NCBI RefSeq assembly: GCF_000767615.3
Contig: NZ_CP009553.3
Coordinates: 1,116,001-1,180,000, forward strand
DNA from: Pandoraea pnomenusa
GTDB taxonomy: Bacteria > Pseudomonadota > Gammaproteobacteria > Burkholderiales > Burkholderiaceae
DNA: 64,000 bases
Reading direction: 5' to 3'
How positions within the stretch are numbered: the stretch's first letter is position 1; each line of letters starts with the position of its first letter. Below the pieces are notes generated by a model. The model searched no databases, was not told the origin of the DNA, and saw only the letters and a program-made list of their open reading frames with translations. Positions 25,920 through 35,873 of the stretch are shown here, piece after piece. The position numbers and the translations under genes were made by a program.

Positions 25920-26446
25920 GAGTTCAGGCAAGCAAGACCCGCCGGCGTGTAGGCGCTCGTCGTCAGACGGCGGCTGTTGCCCACGGGTTCCAGCCAAAGG
26001 CGCAAATCGGGGGTGCCGAGCAGGCCATCGGCTTTTTCCGGCCACTCGACCAGGCACAGCGCGTCGCCCGCGAAGTGCTCGCGAAAGCCCGTGTCATGCC
26101 ATTCGGCCGGATCGGCAAAGCGGTACAGGTCGAAATGATAGACCGGCAACACGCCATTTGGTGTGTCGATGTTGTAGGGTTCACACAGCGCGTAGGTGGG
26201 GCTTTTGACGCGTCCCGTGTGCCCCAGCGCCCGCAGCAGCGCCCGCACGAGTGTGGTTTTACCCGCGCCGAGGTCGCCCGAGAGTTGCACGTGAAGGCCC
26301 GCATGCGCCGCGTCGGTGTGCGCCATGCGGGCCACGATCACGCGCGCGAGGGCCGCCGCGAACGCTTCGGTGGCGGTTTCGTCCGGCAACGCGAAAACGC
26401 GCTCGCCCAGCGGGGGCGGCGCCGAAGAATCGGACATGGCGGGCAT
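25913..26446 (-). CDS. tsaE: tRNA threonylcarbamoyladenosine biosynthesis ATPase
   Basis: TsaE is the ATPase that works with TsaB-TsaD to make t6A37 on tRNA. The 177-residue protein carries the P-loop LSGDLGAGKTTLVRALLRALG, the SPTYALCEPY switch region and the YHFDLYRF Walker B-like segment. Two in-frame starts lie close together (26446 and 26437), neither with a clear ribosome site. It is divergent from queG with only a 17-nt gap to the queG ATG, so the two promoters must overlap the coding starts. Confidence 0.94.
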   Translation of the reverse strand: MPAMSDSSAPPPLGERVFALPDETATEAFAAALARVIVARMAHTDAAHAGLHVQLSGDLGAGKTTLVRALLRALGHTGRVKSPTYALCEPYNIDTPNGVLPVYHFDLYRFADPAEWHDTGFREHFAGDALCLVEWPEKADGLLGTPDLRLWLEPVGNSRRLTTSAYTPAGLACLNSC

Positions 26447-26463
26447 TGCGTAAAATGGAGTCG

Positions 26464-27735
26464 ATGAAAGCTTCCGTGATTTTCCCCGCTACCGCCGCAC
26501 AAGTCGAGCCATCGACGCCTCCGAACGCTTCGGAAGTGTCGTCATCGCGCGACAATGCGACATCTCTCGCGCTCGATGTCGGGCGCCTGAGCGCGCTTGT
26601 CGCACAAATTCGCGAGTGGGGACGTGAGTTGGGGTTCGACAAGGTCGGCATCACGGACACCGATCTCTCGCACGCCGAACCGGGCCTGCAACAGTGGCTC
26701 GACGACGGTTGTCACGGCGATATGGACTACATGGCCACGCACGGCATGAAGCGCGCGCGCCCCGCCGAACTGGTGCCTGGCACCGTGCGCGTGATTTCCG
26801 TGCGTATGAATTACCTGCCCAGCGACACCGATACCGCGACCTGGCGCGAGCGCGAGGCCGCGCGCGCCGCCGTGCCGGGCGAAGCCGTGGTGTCGCTCTA
26901 CGCCCGGGGGCGCGATTATCACAAGGTCGTGCGCAATCGCCTGCAGCAGCTGGCCGACCGGATCAGCGCGGCGATCGGGCCGTTTGGCTACCGGGCGTTT
27001 ACCGATTCCGCCCCCGTCCTCGAAGTCGAACTCGCGCAGAAGGCTGGCCTTGGCTGGCGCGGCAAGCATACGCTGCTGCTCTCGCGCGACGCCGGTTCGC
27101 TCTTCTTCCTCGGCGAAATCCTGGTCGATCTGCCGCTGCCGGTGGATGTCGACGCGGCGATCGCACCCCGCGATGCGCATGGCTCGCGCGGCGACGCAGG
27201 GGCGAGAGCGTTGCAGCGCGGCGAACACTGCGGGCAGTGTCGGCGATGCCGCGACGTATGTCCCACCGGCGCCATCACCGAGGACTTCCGTGTCGATGCG
27301 CGGCTGTGCGTGTCGTATCTGACGATCGAACACAAGGGTGCGATTCCCGAGCCGTTGCGCGCCAAGCTGGGCAACAGGATTTACGGTTGCGACGACTGCC
27401 AGCTCTATTGCCCGTGGAACAAGTTCGCGCAACCGGCCTCGGTTCCCGATTTCGCCGTGCGCAACGGTCTGGATCGCGCCTCGCTGGTCGAGCTGTTCGC
27501 ATGGAGCGAAACCGAATTCACGCAGAAGCTGGCCGGTAGTCCGATCCGGCGCATCGGACATGAGCGGTGGCTGCGCAATCTGGCGGTCGGGCTAGGCAAC
27601 GCCTTGCGCGAGACGGCCGACGCCGGCGCTCGTACGTCATTGCGCGACGCCTTGCTCGCGCGACGCGATCATTCCAGCGCCCTGGTGCGCGAGCACATCG
27701 AATGGGCACTGGCTCAGGAAGGAGTCACCGATTGA
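26464..27735 (+). CDS. queG: Epoxyqueuosine reductase
   Basis: QueG reduces epoxyqueuosine to queuosine in tRNA wobble positions, using cobalamin and two [4Fe-4S] clusters. The 423-residue protein has the DUF1730 domain, the family block GWRGKHTLLLSRDAGSLFFLG, cluster motif CGQCRRCRDVCPTGAI and the second, YGCDDCQLYCPWNKFA. The ATG at 26464 has GGAG 3 nt upstream. An N-terminal tail of about 40 residues precedes the conserved part. The stop overlaps the TTG start of the recombinase gene. Confidence 0.94.
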   Translation: MKASVIFPATAAQVEPSTPPNASEVSSSRDNATSLALDVGRLSALVAQIREWGRELGFDKVGITDTDLSHAEPGLQQWLDDGCHGDMDYMATHGMKRARPAELVPGTVRVISVRMNYLPSDTDTATWREREAARAAVPGEAVVSLYARGRDYHKVVRNRLQQLADRISAAIGPFGYRAFTDSAPVLEVELAQKAGLGWRGKHTLLLSRDAGSLFFLGEILVDLPLPVDVDAAIAPRDAHGSRGDAGARALQRGEHCGQCRRCRDVCPTGAITEDFRVDARLCVSYLTIEHKGAIPEPLRAKLGNRIYGCDDCQLYCPWNKFAQPASVPDFAVRNGLDRASLVELFAWSETEFTQKLAGSPIRRIGHERWLRNLAVGLGNALRETADAGARTSLRDALLARRDHSSALVREHIEWALAQEGVTD

Positions 27736-28844
27736 CCCAGCGCACACTTCCGCCAATGCATGTCAACGACGACGCTGACGACGACGTGGACGCCGATTTC
27801 GGCGCGGGGCCAGACGCCTTCGACGAGGCCGGGGAACCCTTCGAGCAGGCAGCGTCCGGCGCCGAGGAGGCCGACCGTCGTGATGGGCACGATAGGCACG
27901 ATGGGCACGACCGCGAGGCCGCCGCGCTCGCCTTCGATGCCGACGGCGCGACCTACCGTCGCAGCGCCGCGCTCATCGATCAGTTCTGCGACACGCTCTG
28001 GCTCGAAGACGGTCTCTCGCGCAACACCCTCGACGCCTATCGGCGCGACTTGCGTCTTTTCGCGCAGTGGCTGGCCGCGACGCGCGACACGTCGCTCGAC
28101 GGCGTGAACGAAGCGGCGCTCAGCGCCTACCTCGCGTGGCGGCGCGACAGTCTGGCGAGCAGCGTGAACCGGCGTCTGTCAGTCTTCAAGCGGTTCTATC
28201 AATGGGCCTTGCGCGAGCACATCGCACAGCAGGACCCGTGTCTGCGCATCGCTTCGGCCAAGCGCGCGCAGCGGCTGCCCTCGACATTGTCGGAAGCGCA
28301 GGTCGAAGCGTTGCTCGCCGCTCCCGATCTCACCCAGCCGCTTGGCCTGCGGGACCGGGCCATGCTCGAATTGATGTACGCGAGCGGGTTGCGCGTGTCG
28401 GAACTGGTCTCGCTCAAGACCATCGAAGTGGGCCTGAACGAGGGGGTGCTGCGCATTTTCGGCAAAGGTGCGAAGGAGCGGCTCGTGCCGTTCGGCGAGG
28501 AGGCGAATGGATGGCTCACGCGTTATCTGGCCGAGAGCCGGGGCGTGCTGCTTGCCGGGCGCGCGTGCGACACGCTGTTCGTTACCCAGCGTGGCGAGGG
28601 CATGACGCGGCAGGCGTTCTGGTATCTGATCAAGCGCTATGCCTCGCAGGCGGACATTCGCGCGCCGCTTTCGCCGCACACGTTGCGCCACGCGTTCGCC
28701 ACACACCTGATCAATCACGGCGCCGACCTGCGCGTGGTGCAGTTGCTGCTCGGTCACGCCGACATCTCCACCACGCAGATCTATACGCACGTCGCGCGCG
28801 AGCGCCTCAAGTCGCTGCACGCGCAGCATCACCCGCGAGGCTGA
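27732..28844 (+). CDS. xerD: Tyrosine recombinase of the XerD type
   Basis: Xer recombinases resolve chromosome dimers at dif. The core has a SAM-like N-terminal domain (LSRNTLDAYRRDLRLFAQWL) and a catalytic domain with R in ASGLRVSEL, K in GKGAKERLVP, HxxR in SPHTLRHAFATHLI, H in LGHADISTTQ and the nucleophile Y in IYTHV. The TTG at 27732 overlaps the queG stop and follows AGGAAGGAG, so it is preferred over the ATG at 27756, which has no ribosome site. An acidic, His/Asp-rich extension of about 70 residues precedes the usual start. XerD rather than XerC is judged from overall sequence. Confidence 0.88.
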   Translation: MTQRTLPPMHVNDDADDDVDADFGAGPDAFDEAGEPFEQAASGAEEADRRDGHDRHDGHDREAAALAFDADGATYRRSAALIDQFCDTLWLEDGLSRNTLDAYRRDLRLFAQWLAATRDTSLDGVNEAALSAYLAWRRDSLASSVNRRLSVFKRFYQWALREHIAQQDPCLRIASAKRAQRLPSTLSEAQVEALLAAPDLTQPLGLRDRAMLELMYASGLRVSELVSLKTIEVGLNEGVLRIFGKGAKERLVPFGEEANGWLTRYLAESRGVLLAGRACDTLFVTQRGEGMTRQAFWYLIKRYASQADIRAPLSPHTLRHAFATHLINHGADLRVVQLLLGHADISTTQIYTHVARERLKSLHAQHHPRG

Positions 28845-28881
28845 TCCGGCGCGCGCACGCCGAGGTGGCGCGCGGGGCCCG

Positions 28882-30465
28882 TCAGAGCAATGCCTTGAGC
28901 CTGTGCTTGAGCACCTTGCCGGTCGATGCGGCGGGCAGGGCGTCGAGCACCCGAATCTGCGCCGGGCGCTTGTATGGCGCGAGGCGCTGCGCCGCCCACG
29001 CCGCCAGGCCCGGTTCATCGATGACATGACCCGGGCGCGCCTCCACGAACGCAATCACCTGTTCGTTACCTTCGTGTTCGCGACCGAGCACGGCGGCCTG
29101 AAGGACGTCCGGATGGCTCGCGAGCGCTTGTTCGACCTCGATCGGGTAGACATTGAAACCGGAGTGAATGATCAGTTCGCGGGCGCGTCCGGCGAGGAAA
29201 AGCGCGCCGTCGGCGGCGCGGCGCCCCAGGTCGCCGGTGCGTAGCCAACCGTCGGCGCTCACCGCGGCGGCCGTCAGCTCGGGCGCGCGATAGTAGCCCA
29301 GCATGACGTTCGGGCCGCGCACCCACAGTTCGCCGACCTCGCCGTCGGGCACGTCGCGGCCGTCGCGATCGACGATTCGCACCGCCACGCCCGGAATGAC
29401 CGGCCCGACGGCACAATCGTCGCGCGGCGCATCGAGCAGCGTCTGCGACACGGTGGGGCTGCTCTCGGTGAGCCCGTAGCCGTTATGGATCGGCAGGCCG
29501 TAGAACGCTTCGACGCGGGCCTTGAGCGCGGCGTCGAGCGGGGAGCCGCCCGAGTAGACGAAACGAAGCCGCGGCGCGACCAGCGGTACCCCCTGCGTTG
29601 CCACGTGCGCCATCAGTCGCGCGTGAATGGCAGGCACGCCTTGCAGGATGGTCAGGCCGTCGTGGGCGAGCGAGTCGAGCACGGCCTCCGGGCTGAAGCG
29701 CGCGGCCAGTCGGAGCGTGCCGCCCGCGTAGAGCGTGCCGAGGCACACCGACGTGAGGCCGTAGACGTGAGAAATCGGCAGCACGCCGTATGCGACATCG
29801 TCGGCGCTCACGCGCCGCAATGTGCTGGACACGGCCGCGATGAACATCAGGTTGCGGTGCGACAGGCGCACGCCCTTCGGCGTGCCTGTCGTGCCCGTCG
29901 TATAGATGAGCGCCGCGCATTGCGCAGCCGGATCGGCCGAGACGGGCTCGGCGGCACTCTCGGCATCGATGTCGGACATCGCGACGGCGCCCAGCGCGAG
30001 CTCGGTCCATGCGACCTTCGCGGCGTCGGCACGCGCGTGGGCCGCCGCGTCGGGCGAGGCGTCGATGGCGTAAATGGCGCAGCGCGGGCGTGCATGCGCA
30101 CGGATCACGCTCAGCTCGACCGACGACAGGCGGGCGTTGCACAGCAGGGGCCATGCGTCGAGCGACGCCGCGGCGAGAAGCAGCACCACATACGCGATGC
30201 CGTTCTCGCCAACGATCATGACGCGATCGCCGCCACGCACGCCATGCGCGCGCAGTCGGTCCGCACTCGCGGCCACGGCGTTCGCGAGTTCGCCGTAGGT
30301 CATCCGGCCGAAGTCGTCGATCAGCGCGACGCGTGCGGGCGCGTGCGCGGCAATGCGCGCGGGCAGGGCGTCGATGCGGGCGGGAAGCGTCGCGAGCAAC
30401 GCGGCAACTGACGTGTCCGAGTCCGGCATGGCGGGGGCGTCTGAGGTGTCGGTAGGGGCTGACAT
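28882..30465 (-). CDS. Acyl-CoA synthetase, AMP-binding (class I adenylate-forming) family
   Basis: This 527-residue ligase activates a carboxylic acid to acyl-AMP and then acyl-CoA. Motifs: phosphate-binding YTTGTTGTPKGV, GYGLTESSP, DGWLRTGDLGRR, and the C-terminal catalytic Lys in PAASTGKVLKHRLK. The substrate (fatty acid, benzoate or cinnamate type) is not clear. The start at 30465 (MSAPTDTSD) is the closest to the conserved core; an open frame extends upstream but lacks a ribosome site. It is convergent with xerD and divergent from ybaK. Confidence 0.87.
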   Translation of the reverse strand: MSAPTDTSDAPAMPDSDTSVAALLATLPARIDALPARIAAHAPARVALIDDFGRMTYGELANAVAASADRLRAHGVRGGDRVMIVGENGIAYVVLLLAAASLDAWPLLCNARLSSVELSVIRAHARPRCAIYAIDASPDAAAHARADAAKVAWTELALGAVAMSDIDAESAAEPVSADPAAQCAALIYTTGTTGTPKGVRLSHRNLMFIAAVSSTLRRVSADDVAYGVLPISHVYGLTSVCLGTLYAGGTLRLAARFSPEAVLDSLAHDGLTILQGVPAIHARLMAHVATQGVPLVAPRLRFVYSGGSPLDAALKARVEAFYGLPIHNGYGLTESSPTVSQTLLDAPRDDCAVGPVIPGVAVRIVDRDGRDVPDGEVGELWVRGPNVMLGYYRAPELTAAAVSADGWLRTGDLGRRAADGALFLAGRARELIIHSGFNVYPIEVEQALASHPDVLQAAVLGREHEGNEQVIAFVEARPGHVIDEPGLAAWAAQRLAPYKRPAQIRVLDALPAASTGKVLKHRLKALL

Positions 30466-30640
30466 GGGCGCATTGTAATGCGCCCGGCGCCATCGGGCAG
30501 AGAAGACAGGGGCAGGGACGTCGGGCAATACTCGGAGCGCCGACGAGCATCGGCAGTGCGGCACGCGCTCGGCGGCACCCGGTGGCCGCGGCCCCACGAT
30601 GTCACCGCACGCACGACGGGTTTCATTACAATAGGCGCCC

Positions 30641-31135
30641 ATGAGCAAGACCAAACATGTCTCGGAAACGCCGGCCACGCAGTTTCTGAAGCAAAAGCAA
30701 GTGGCCTTTACCGAGCACGTCTACGAGTATGTCGAGCACGGCGGGACCGGCGAGTCGGCGCGACAGCTCGGCGTGGACGAGCACGCCGTCGTCAAGACGC
30801 TCGTCATGGAAGACGACAAGGCCAAGCCGCTGATCGTGCTGATGCATGGCGACCGCACGGTCTCCACGAAGAACCTCGCCCGTCAGATCGGCGCGAAGCG
30901 CGTGGAGCCATGCAAGCCGGAAGTCGCACAGCGTCATTCGGGCTACATGGTGGGCGGCACGTCGCCATTCGGCACCAAGCGGGCGATGGTGGTGTACGTC
31001 GAGGCGTCGGTGCTCGACTTGCCGAAGATCTACATCAACGGCGGACGTCGCGGCTATCTCATCGGTATTGCGCCGCCGGTGCTGCTCAATACGCTGGGTG
31101 CGAAGCCGGTCAACTGCGCCTTGAGCGACGATTGA
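30641..31135 (+). CDS. ybaK: Cys-tRNA(Pro)/Cys-tRNA(Cys) deacylase
   Basis: YbaK/EbsC removes cysteine wrongly attached to tRNA-Pro. The 164-residue protein matches the family length and has the VKTLVMEDDKAKPLIVLMHGD block, VEPCKPEVAQRHSGYMVGGTSPFG and INGGRRGYLIGIAP. It is a single-domain editing protein with no synthetase fused. No Shine-Dalgarno is visible; a TACAAT box at 30627-30632 lies 8 nt before the ATG. It stands alone between the divergent acyl-CoA synthetase and plsY. Confidence 0.93.
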   Translation: MSKTKHVSETPATQFLKQKQVAFTEHVYEYVEHGGTGESARQLGVDEHAVVKTLVMEDDKAKPLIVLMHGDRTVSTKNLARQIGAKRVEPCKPEVAQRHSGYMVGGTSPFGTKRAMVVYVEASVLDLPKIYINGGRRGYLIGIAPPVLLNTLGAKPVNCALSDD

Positions 31136-31323
31136 ACGCCTCCGGCCACGGCGATTCGACGCGTCGCGCGCCTCGGCTCGCCAAGCGCGCCCCAACATCG
31201 GCGGCAACGAGCGTCGCCCCGGCACTTTGCGCGCTGGCGCAACCCCGTGTTTGCCAGAATGGGGCGTCGGGGCCGCTCAAGTAGAATGGCGCCCATCACA
31301 AATTCTCCTCACTCACGAAGTTC

Positions 31324-31926
31324 ATGGCCACACTGGTTTTTATCGTCCTTGCGTATCTGATGGGTTCGGTTCCCTTTGCGGTGATCGTCAGCCGCACCAT
31401 GGGCCTCGCGGACCCGCGCAGCTACGGCTCGGGCAATCCGGGGGCCACGAACGTGCTGCGCTCCGGCAACAAGAAAGCGGCCGTACTCACGCTGATCGGC
31501 GACGCCCTCAAGGGCTGGCTGGCCGTCTATCTCGCCCAGCACTTCGCCGACGCGTGGGGTGTGGGCGATTTCGGCCTCGCGGCGGTCGCGCTCGCGGTGT
31601 TCGTCGGTCACCTGTACCCGGTCTTCCTGCGTTTCGCCGGGGGCAAGGGCGTGGCGACGGCCGCCGGCGTGCTGATCGCCATCGATCCGATCCTTGGCCT
31701 CGCCGTGGTCGCCACCTGGCTCATCATCGCGATCTTTTTCCGCTATTCGTCGCTCGCCGCGCTGGTCGCCGCCGTGTTCGCGCCGCTCTACTACGTATTC
31801 ATGTTTGGATTCGGGCCGTATGCGCCAGCGGTCATCGTCATGGCGATCCTGCTGATCTATCGTCACCGCGCAAACATCGGCAAGCTGATCGCCGGCAAGG
31901 AAAGTCGCATCGGGCAAAAGAAGTGA
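31324..31926 (+). CDS. plsY: Glycerol-3-phosphate acyltransferase PlsY
   Basis: PlsY transfers an acyl chain from acyl-phosphate to glycerol-3-phosphate, the first step of phospholipid synthesis. The 200-residue protein has about five membrane helices and the three loop motifs of the family: [33 protein letters not shown] and [17 protein letters not shown]. Length and motifs are standard. It is followed by a strong bidirectional hairpin and is convergent with yajQ. Confidence 0.96.
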   Translation: MATLVFIVLAYLMGSVPFAVIVSRTMGLADPRSYGSGNPGATNVLRSGNKKAAVLTLIGDALKGWLAVYLAQHFADAWGVGDFGLAAVALAVFVGHLYPVFLRFAGGKGVATAAGVLIAIDPILGLAVVATWLIIAIFFRYSSLAALVAAVFAPLYYVFMFGFGPYAPAVIVMAILLIYRHRANIGKLIAGKESRIGQKK

Positions 31927-31952
31927 GCCGGTCCGGCCGGTCGACGCCCAAC

Positions 31953-31983
31953 AAAAAACCCGCAGTGAAGCTGCGGGTTTTTT
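31953..31983. terminator. Bidirectional intrinsic terminator between plsY and yajQ
   Basis: CCCGCAG (31959-31965) pairs with CTGCGGG (31971-31977) around a five-base loop, with six A before and six T after. Confidence 0.9.
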
Positions 31984-32019
31984 GTGTCTGCTGGCCCCCG
32001 GGACGGGCGACCGTAACGA

Positions 32020-32505
32020 TCAGTCGCGGAAGTTGTTGAAGTCCAGCGGCGTGTCGGTCACGTCCTTGCGCAGCAGCGCGATGGCGCTTTGCAAGTCATC
32101 GCGCTTGGCGCCCGAGATGCGCACGCTGTCGCCCTGGATGCTCGCCTGCACCTTCATCTTGCTGTCCTTGATCAGGCGCACGATCTTCTTGGCCAGATCG
32201 CCTTCCACGCCCTTTTTCACCTTGACGACCTGCTTGACCTTGTCGCCGCTGACCTTCTCGACCTTGCCGTAGTCGAGGAAGCGCACGTCGACGTTGCGCT
32301 TGGCCATCTTGCTCACGAGCACCTGCGTGACCTGATCGAGCTTGAAGTTGTCGTCGGCGAACAGCGTGAGTTCCTGATCCTTGTGCTCGACGCGCGAGTC
32401 CGATCCCTTGAAGTCGAACCGCGTCGAGATCTCCTTGTTGGCCTGATCGACGGCGTTCTTGACCTCCACCATGTTGGCTTCGCTAACCACGTCAAACGAT
32501 GGCAT
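32020..32505 (-). CDS. yajQ: YajQ-family nucleotide-binding protein (UPF0234)
   Basis: A 161-residue cytosolic protein of the YajQ family. Some members bind cyclic di-GMP and act with LysR-type regulators; others bind nucleotides or tRNA. The full-length family pattern is present: [33 protein letters not shown] and the C-terminal [20 protein letters not shown]. The start at 32505 is fixed by the conserved N-terminus, with AGGAGA upstream. It is single, divergent from murB, and closed by the hairpin at 31953-31983. Confidence 0.95.
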   Translation of the reverse strand: MPSFDVVSEANMVEVKNAVDQANKEISTRFDFKGSDSRVEHKDQELTLFADDNFKLDQVTQVLVSKMAKRNVDVRFLDYGKVEKVSGDKVKQVVKVKKGVEGDLAKKIVRLIKDSKMKVQASIQGDSVRISGAKRDDLQSAIALLRKDVTDTPLDFNNFRD

Positions 32506-32691
32506 CTGGCTCTCCTGAATTGAAAAGGGTTCGTGGAGCGGCACGACGGGCATGCCGCGGGCATTCGGCGGTGGCGCGGGACGCGCCGCGCGGCCGGTAT
32601 AATGATGCGCAAAATTCTTTCGCCCGACATTGTAATTCAGCCGTCGGTCCCGCGTCCGTCCCGGCGGCGCCCACTGGCTCTCCCATATTCC

Positions 32692-33708
32692 ATGCTCCAG
32701 TTGCAACGCGACGTCAGCCTGCGCGATTTCAATACCTTCGGTTTGCCCGCGACCGCGCGCTACGTCGTGACGATCGACAGCGAAGCGGCACTGCTCGAGG
32801 CGTTGGCCATGCCAGAGCTGGCAGGCTTGCCGCGTCTGGTGCTCGGCGGCGGCAGCAACGTGGTGCTCACGCGCGATTTCGACGGCGTGGTCTTTCGCAT
32901 GGCCATCCGCGGCCGCGAACGGCTTGCCGACGACGCCCACGCCCGGTACGTGCGCGGCGGCGCCGGCGAGATCTGGCATGAGTTCGTCGACTGGACGCTC
33001 TCGCAGGACTGTGCCGGCCTCGAGAACCTCGCCCTGATTCCCGGGACGTTGGGCGCTGCCCCGATGCAGAATATCGGCGCATATGGGCTCGAACTCGCCG
33101 AGCGTCTTGCCCACGTGCGCGCGCTGGACACCGCCACGGGGGCATTCGTCACGCTTTCGCGCGATGCGTGCGCGTTCGGTTATCGGGATTCCTGTTTCAA
33201 GCATGAGCCGGGCCGCTACATCATCGTTGCTGTCACGCTGCGCCTGCCTCGGCCCTGGCAGCCGGTGACCGGCTACGCGGACGTGGCACGTACGCTGGCC
33301 GAGGCCGGCATCGAACGGCCCTCGGCGCGACAGATCTTCGACGCCGTCGTGGACATTCGTCGGCGCAAGCTGCCCGACCCCGCCGAACTGGGCAACGCCG
33401 GCAGTTTCTTCAAGAACCCGGTGGTCGATGCCGCCACGTTCGCCGCGTTGCGCGAACGCTCACCGCAAGCGGTCGGCTACGCGCAGCCCGACGGCTCATG
33501 GAAGGTGGCCGCCGGCTGGCTGATCGACCAATGCGGCTGGCGCGGCAAATCGCTCGGTCACGCAGGTGTGCACGAGCGTCAGGCGCTGGTGCTCGTCAAT
33601 CGCGGCGGCGCGAGCGGCGCCGACATCGTCGCGCTCGCTCGCGCGGTGCAGGCGAGCGTGCAGGAACGCTTCGGCATTCGCCTCGATCCGGAACCGCTCA
33701 TGCTTTGA
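32692..33708 (+). CDS. murB: UDP-N-acetylenolpyruvoylglucosamine reductase
   Basis: MurB reduces enolpyruvyl-UDP-GlcNAc to UDP-MurNAc with FAD and NADPH. The 338-residue protein fits the type I (E. coli-like) form. Family blocks are [24 protein letters not shown] for [39 protein letters not shown] with the active-site Ser region, and [13 protein letters not shown]. The ATG at 32692 matches the conserved start; an upstream open frame lacks support. The last 11 nt overlap the convergent patatin gene. Confidence 0.96.
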   Translation: MLQLQRDVSLRDFNTFGLPATARYVVTIDSEAALLEALAMPELAGLPRLVLGGGSNVVLTRDFDGVVFRMAIRGRERLADDAHARYVRGGAGEIWHEFVDWTLSQDCAGLENLALIPGTLGAAPMQNIGAYGLELAERLAHVRALDTATGAFVTLSRDACAFGYRDSCFKHEPGRYIIVAVTLRLPRPWQPVTGYADVARTLAEAGIERPSARQIFDAVVDIRRRKLPDPAELGNAGSFFKNPVVDAATFAALRERSPQAVGYAQPDGSWKVAAGWLIDQCGWRGKSLGHAGVHERQALVLVNRGGASGADIVALARAVQASVQERFGIRLDPEPLML

Positions 33709-35008
33709 TGGCCGTGGCGTCGGGCAGGCGCTGGAGGTAGTCGCGCCGCAGGTCCACGCTCGAGCGCACACCCACGTCGGCATAGTGTGCGTCGAGCCAG
33801 CGCGCGGCCGCCTCGCGGCCACGGTCGCGCAGCGTGGTCAGGAAATGCCAGTCGGTCACGAATTTCGTCGACGACGACAGGTCGTAAAGCGCCTTGTCCG
33901 CCCGGATCGAATGGATCAGCGGGTACTTCAGACGCTTGCGAAACTCGGGTTTGAGCCACCCCTCGTCGAGCAGCTTGTGCACGAACGAGATGGCGCGGAA
34001 TTCGCGCTGCAGCGACGCGTTGAACGTGATCTCGTTCACGCGATTCATGATCTGTCCCGGCAGCACGGGCTTCTCCTTTCGCTCGATCGGATTGATATGC
34101 ACGATCAGGATGTCGCTCGTCACCGTCTCGTAGTAGAAGGGGTAGAGCGCAGGATTGCCCAGGTAGCCGCCGTCCCAGTAGTAGTCTTCGTCGATCTTCA
34201 CCGGCTTGAACAGCCACGGCAGGCAGGCCGACGCCATCGCCACGTCGAGCGTGATTTCGTGCGTGCGGAAGATGCGGATATTGCCGGTACGGATGTTGGT
34301 CGCGGACACGAACAGATGCGTGGCGGTGCTCTCGCGCAACCGCTCGAAGTCGACCTGGGCCTCGAGTACCGTGCGCAGCGGATTGATTTCCGTGGTCGGT
34401 TGCGAGAACGGCATCATCCACTGTTGCATGCTCTGCATCCAGTCGTGCCACACCGGGTACTCCGTGGGGCGGCCGTTGAGCCAGCTGAAGACGGTTTGCG
34501 CCCATGCGGTGGCCGACGACCCGGCCTGCGACACGCCCAGCCAGAAGCTGTGCAGCGCTTCACGCGCCTTTTCGCGCGGGTCCACGCCCGGGCGATCGAG
34601 TAGCCCGTGCGCCAGCACCACGGCATTCATGGTGCCGGCCGACGCGCCGCTGATGCCTTCGAACTCGAGACGTCCGTCCTCGAGCAATTTGTCCAGCACG
34701 CCCCACGCATAGGCGCCGTGCGCGCCGCCGCCCTGAAGCCCGAGGTCGATTCCCTTGCGTTTGGCGTTGCCGCGACGCGAGCGGGCCGCCTTCGGGTTTT
34801 TGACGCGTGTTCTGGTGCGGGATGGGGCGCCGTCCGGTGGGAGCAGCGGCACGTCGCTTGGCTCGAGATCGGAGCCCGGGTCGCTGGCGCGCAGCGAGAT
34901 GTCGTCCCGCTCGTCGGCGGGCGCCGAAGCGGTGGGATCACTGGCGGTGGCGTTGCCGTCGGGATCGTCGGCAAGGGCCTCGGCAGGTCGGGGGGGCAGA
35001 CGCGACAT
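33698..35008 (-). CDS. Patatin-like phospholipase family protein
   Basis: A 436-residue protein with a patatin fold beginning at about residue 87 ([25 protein letters not shown]). The nucleophile Ser is in [12 protein letters not shown] (G-X-S-X-G) and the catalytic Asp in [10 protein letters not shown]. The oxyanion GGGxxG is present. An N-terminal stretch of about 85 residues is acidic and probably disordered, then basic ([16 protein letters not shown]). No clear signal peptide is seen, so it is likely cytoplasmic or membrane-associated. Some patatins are secreted toxins, but nothing here shows that. Confidence 0.88.
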   Translation of the reverse strand: MSRLPPRPAEALADDPDGNATASDPTASAPADERDDISLRASDPGSDLEPSDVPLLPPDGAPSRTRTRVKNPKAARSRRGNAKRKGIDLGLQGGGAHGAYAWGVLDKLLEDGRLEFEGISGASAGTMNAVVLAHGLLDRPGVDPREKAREALHSFWLGVSQAGSSATAWAQTVFSWLNGRPTEYPVWHDWMQSMQQWMMPFSQPTTEINPLRTVLEAQVDFERLRESTATHLFVSATNIRTGNIRIFRTHEITLDVAMASACLPWLFKPVKIDEDYYWDGGYLGNPALYPFYYETVTSDILIVHINPIERKEKPVLPGQIMNRVNEITFNASLQREFRAISFVHKLLDEGWLKPEFRKRLKYPLIHSIRADKALYDLSSSTKFVTDWHFLTTLRDRGREAAARWLDAHYADVGVRSSVDLRRDYLQRLPDATAIKA

Positions 35009-35095
35009 AGTGAGTAGCGGCGCCGGGCCGCGCTGAACCGGCCGAGAGGGCGATGGCGCCGGTTGCCCCGCGCCGTCGCGATGCTGGCCAGTCGG

Positions 35096-35419
35096 TTAGC
35101 CGTAGTGGCAAACGTAATCGAGCGTCTCAACGACCTCGATGTCGAACTTGCTGTTGCCCGGCACGGAAAACTGCTGGCCCGCGGCATATTCCTGCCATTC
35201 GGTCTGGCCTGCGAGGCGGATGCGGCAGCGTCCACCCGTGAGCTCCATGATTTCGGGCGCATCGGTGCCGAACTGGAGCGTGGCCGGGAAAATCACGCCC
35301 AGCGTCTTGCGCGTGCCGTCCGGGAACAACACGGTGTGCGAAACGCACTTGCCGTCGAAATAGGTATTGGCGCGCTTGATTACGGAAACGTTGTCGAACT
35401 GCGTTGCGTTTTGCGTCAT
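35096..35419 (-). CDS. ppnP: Pyrimidine/purine nucleoside phosphorylase
   Basis: PpnP (formerly DUF1255) is a small cupin that phosphorolyses several nucleosides. The 107-residue protein starts at 35419 ([11 protein letters not shown]), which matches the family length. Typical segments are [35 protein letters not shown], the cupin-strand [12 protein letters not shown] and the C-terminal [14 protein letters not shown] longer open frame to 35476 is not supported by family length. It is single, 87 nt from the patatin gene. Confidence 0.9.
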   Translation of the reverse strand: MTQNATQFDNVSVIKRANTYFDGKCVSHTVLFPDGTRKTLGVIFPATLQFGTDAPEIMELTGGRCRIRLAGQTEWQEYAAGQQFSVPGNSKFDIEVVETLDYVCHYG

Positions 35420-35873
35420 GACCGAATGCGGTGTCGAATGCGAGGGAAACTCGCATGAGGTGGTGAAGATGCCCATCCCTGGAGGGACAGACGTGAATTC
35501 ATGCTAGCACGTTTCGCGCGTCCACCCGGGAGCATTTTGTGCATTGCACAACGAATTTGCCTCGCATTGGTGCATATTCCGAAATGTTCTGACGAAGGGA
35601 TCTGGCGATGCAGTGCGGCGATGAAGCGCGCGCGTCTTTGTTGGACGGGCGCGCGTCACGGATGATAGCGGAACGCTGATCGCGGTGGGGCAGGTGTGTC
35701 GCCCGAACAAGGCGGGAACGGAGCGAGAAGGAAGCGAGAAGGAAGCGGGAAGGAAGCGGGAAGGAAGCGGAACCAGGGCGGCCGTGCGGCCGATTGGTGA
35801 GGCGAGGGAAACGCGAGGCGGCGGGAGGGGCGGCCCGGGCGGGCAGTACCGGCCCGGGCGTTGCGCAACCGCG
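35420..35873. other. Intergenic region between ppnP and argF with a purine-rich tandem repeat
   Basis: It contains four 11-bp units at 35725-35768 (listed separately). The part next to ppnP is less GC-rich and probably holds its promoter. No gene could be supported. Confidence 0.5.
35725..35768. repeat. Four tandem 11-bp purine-rich repeats
   Basis: Units are GAGAAGGAAGC twice, then GGGAAGGAAGC twice. They lie downstream of argF in non-coding DNA; the plus strand is almost all purine. Confidence 0.9.
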
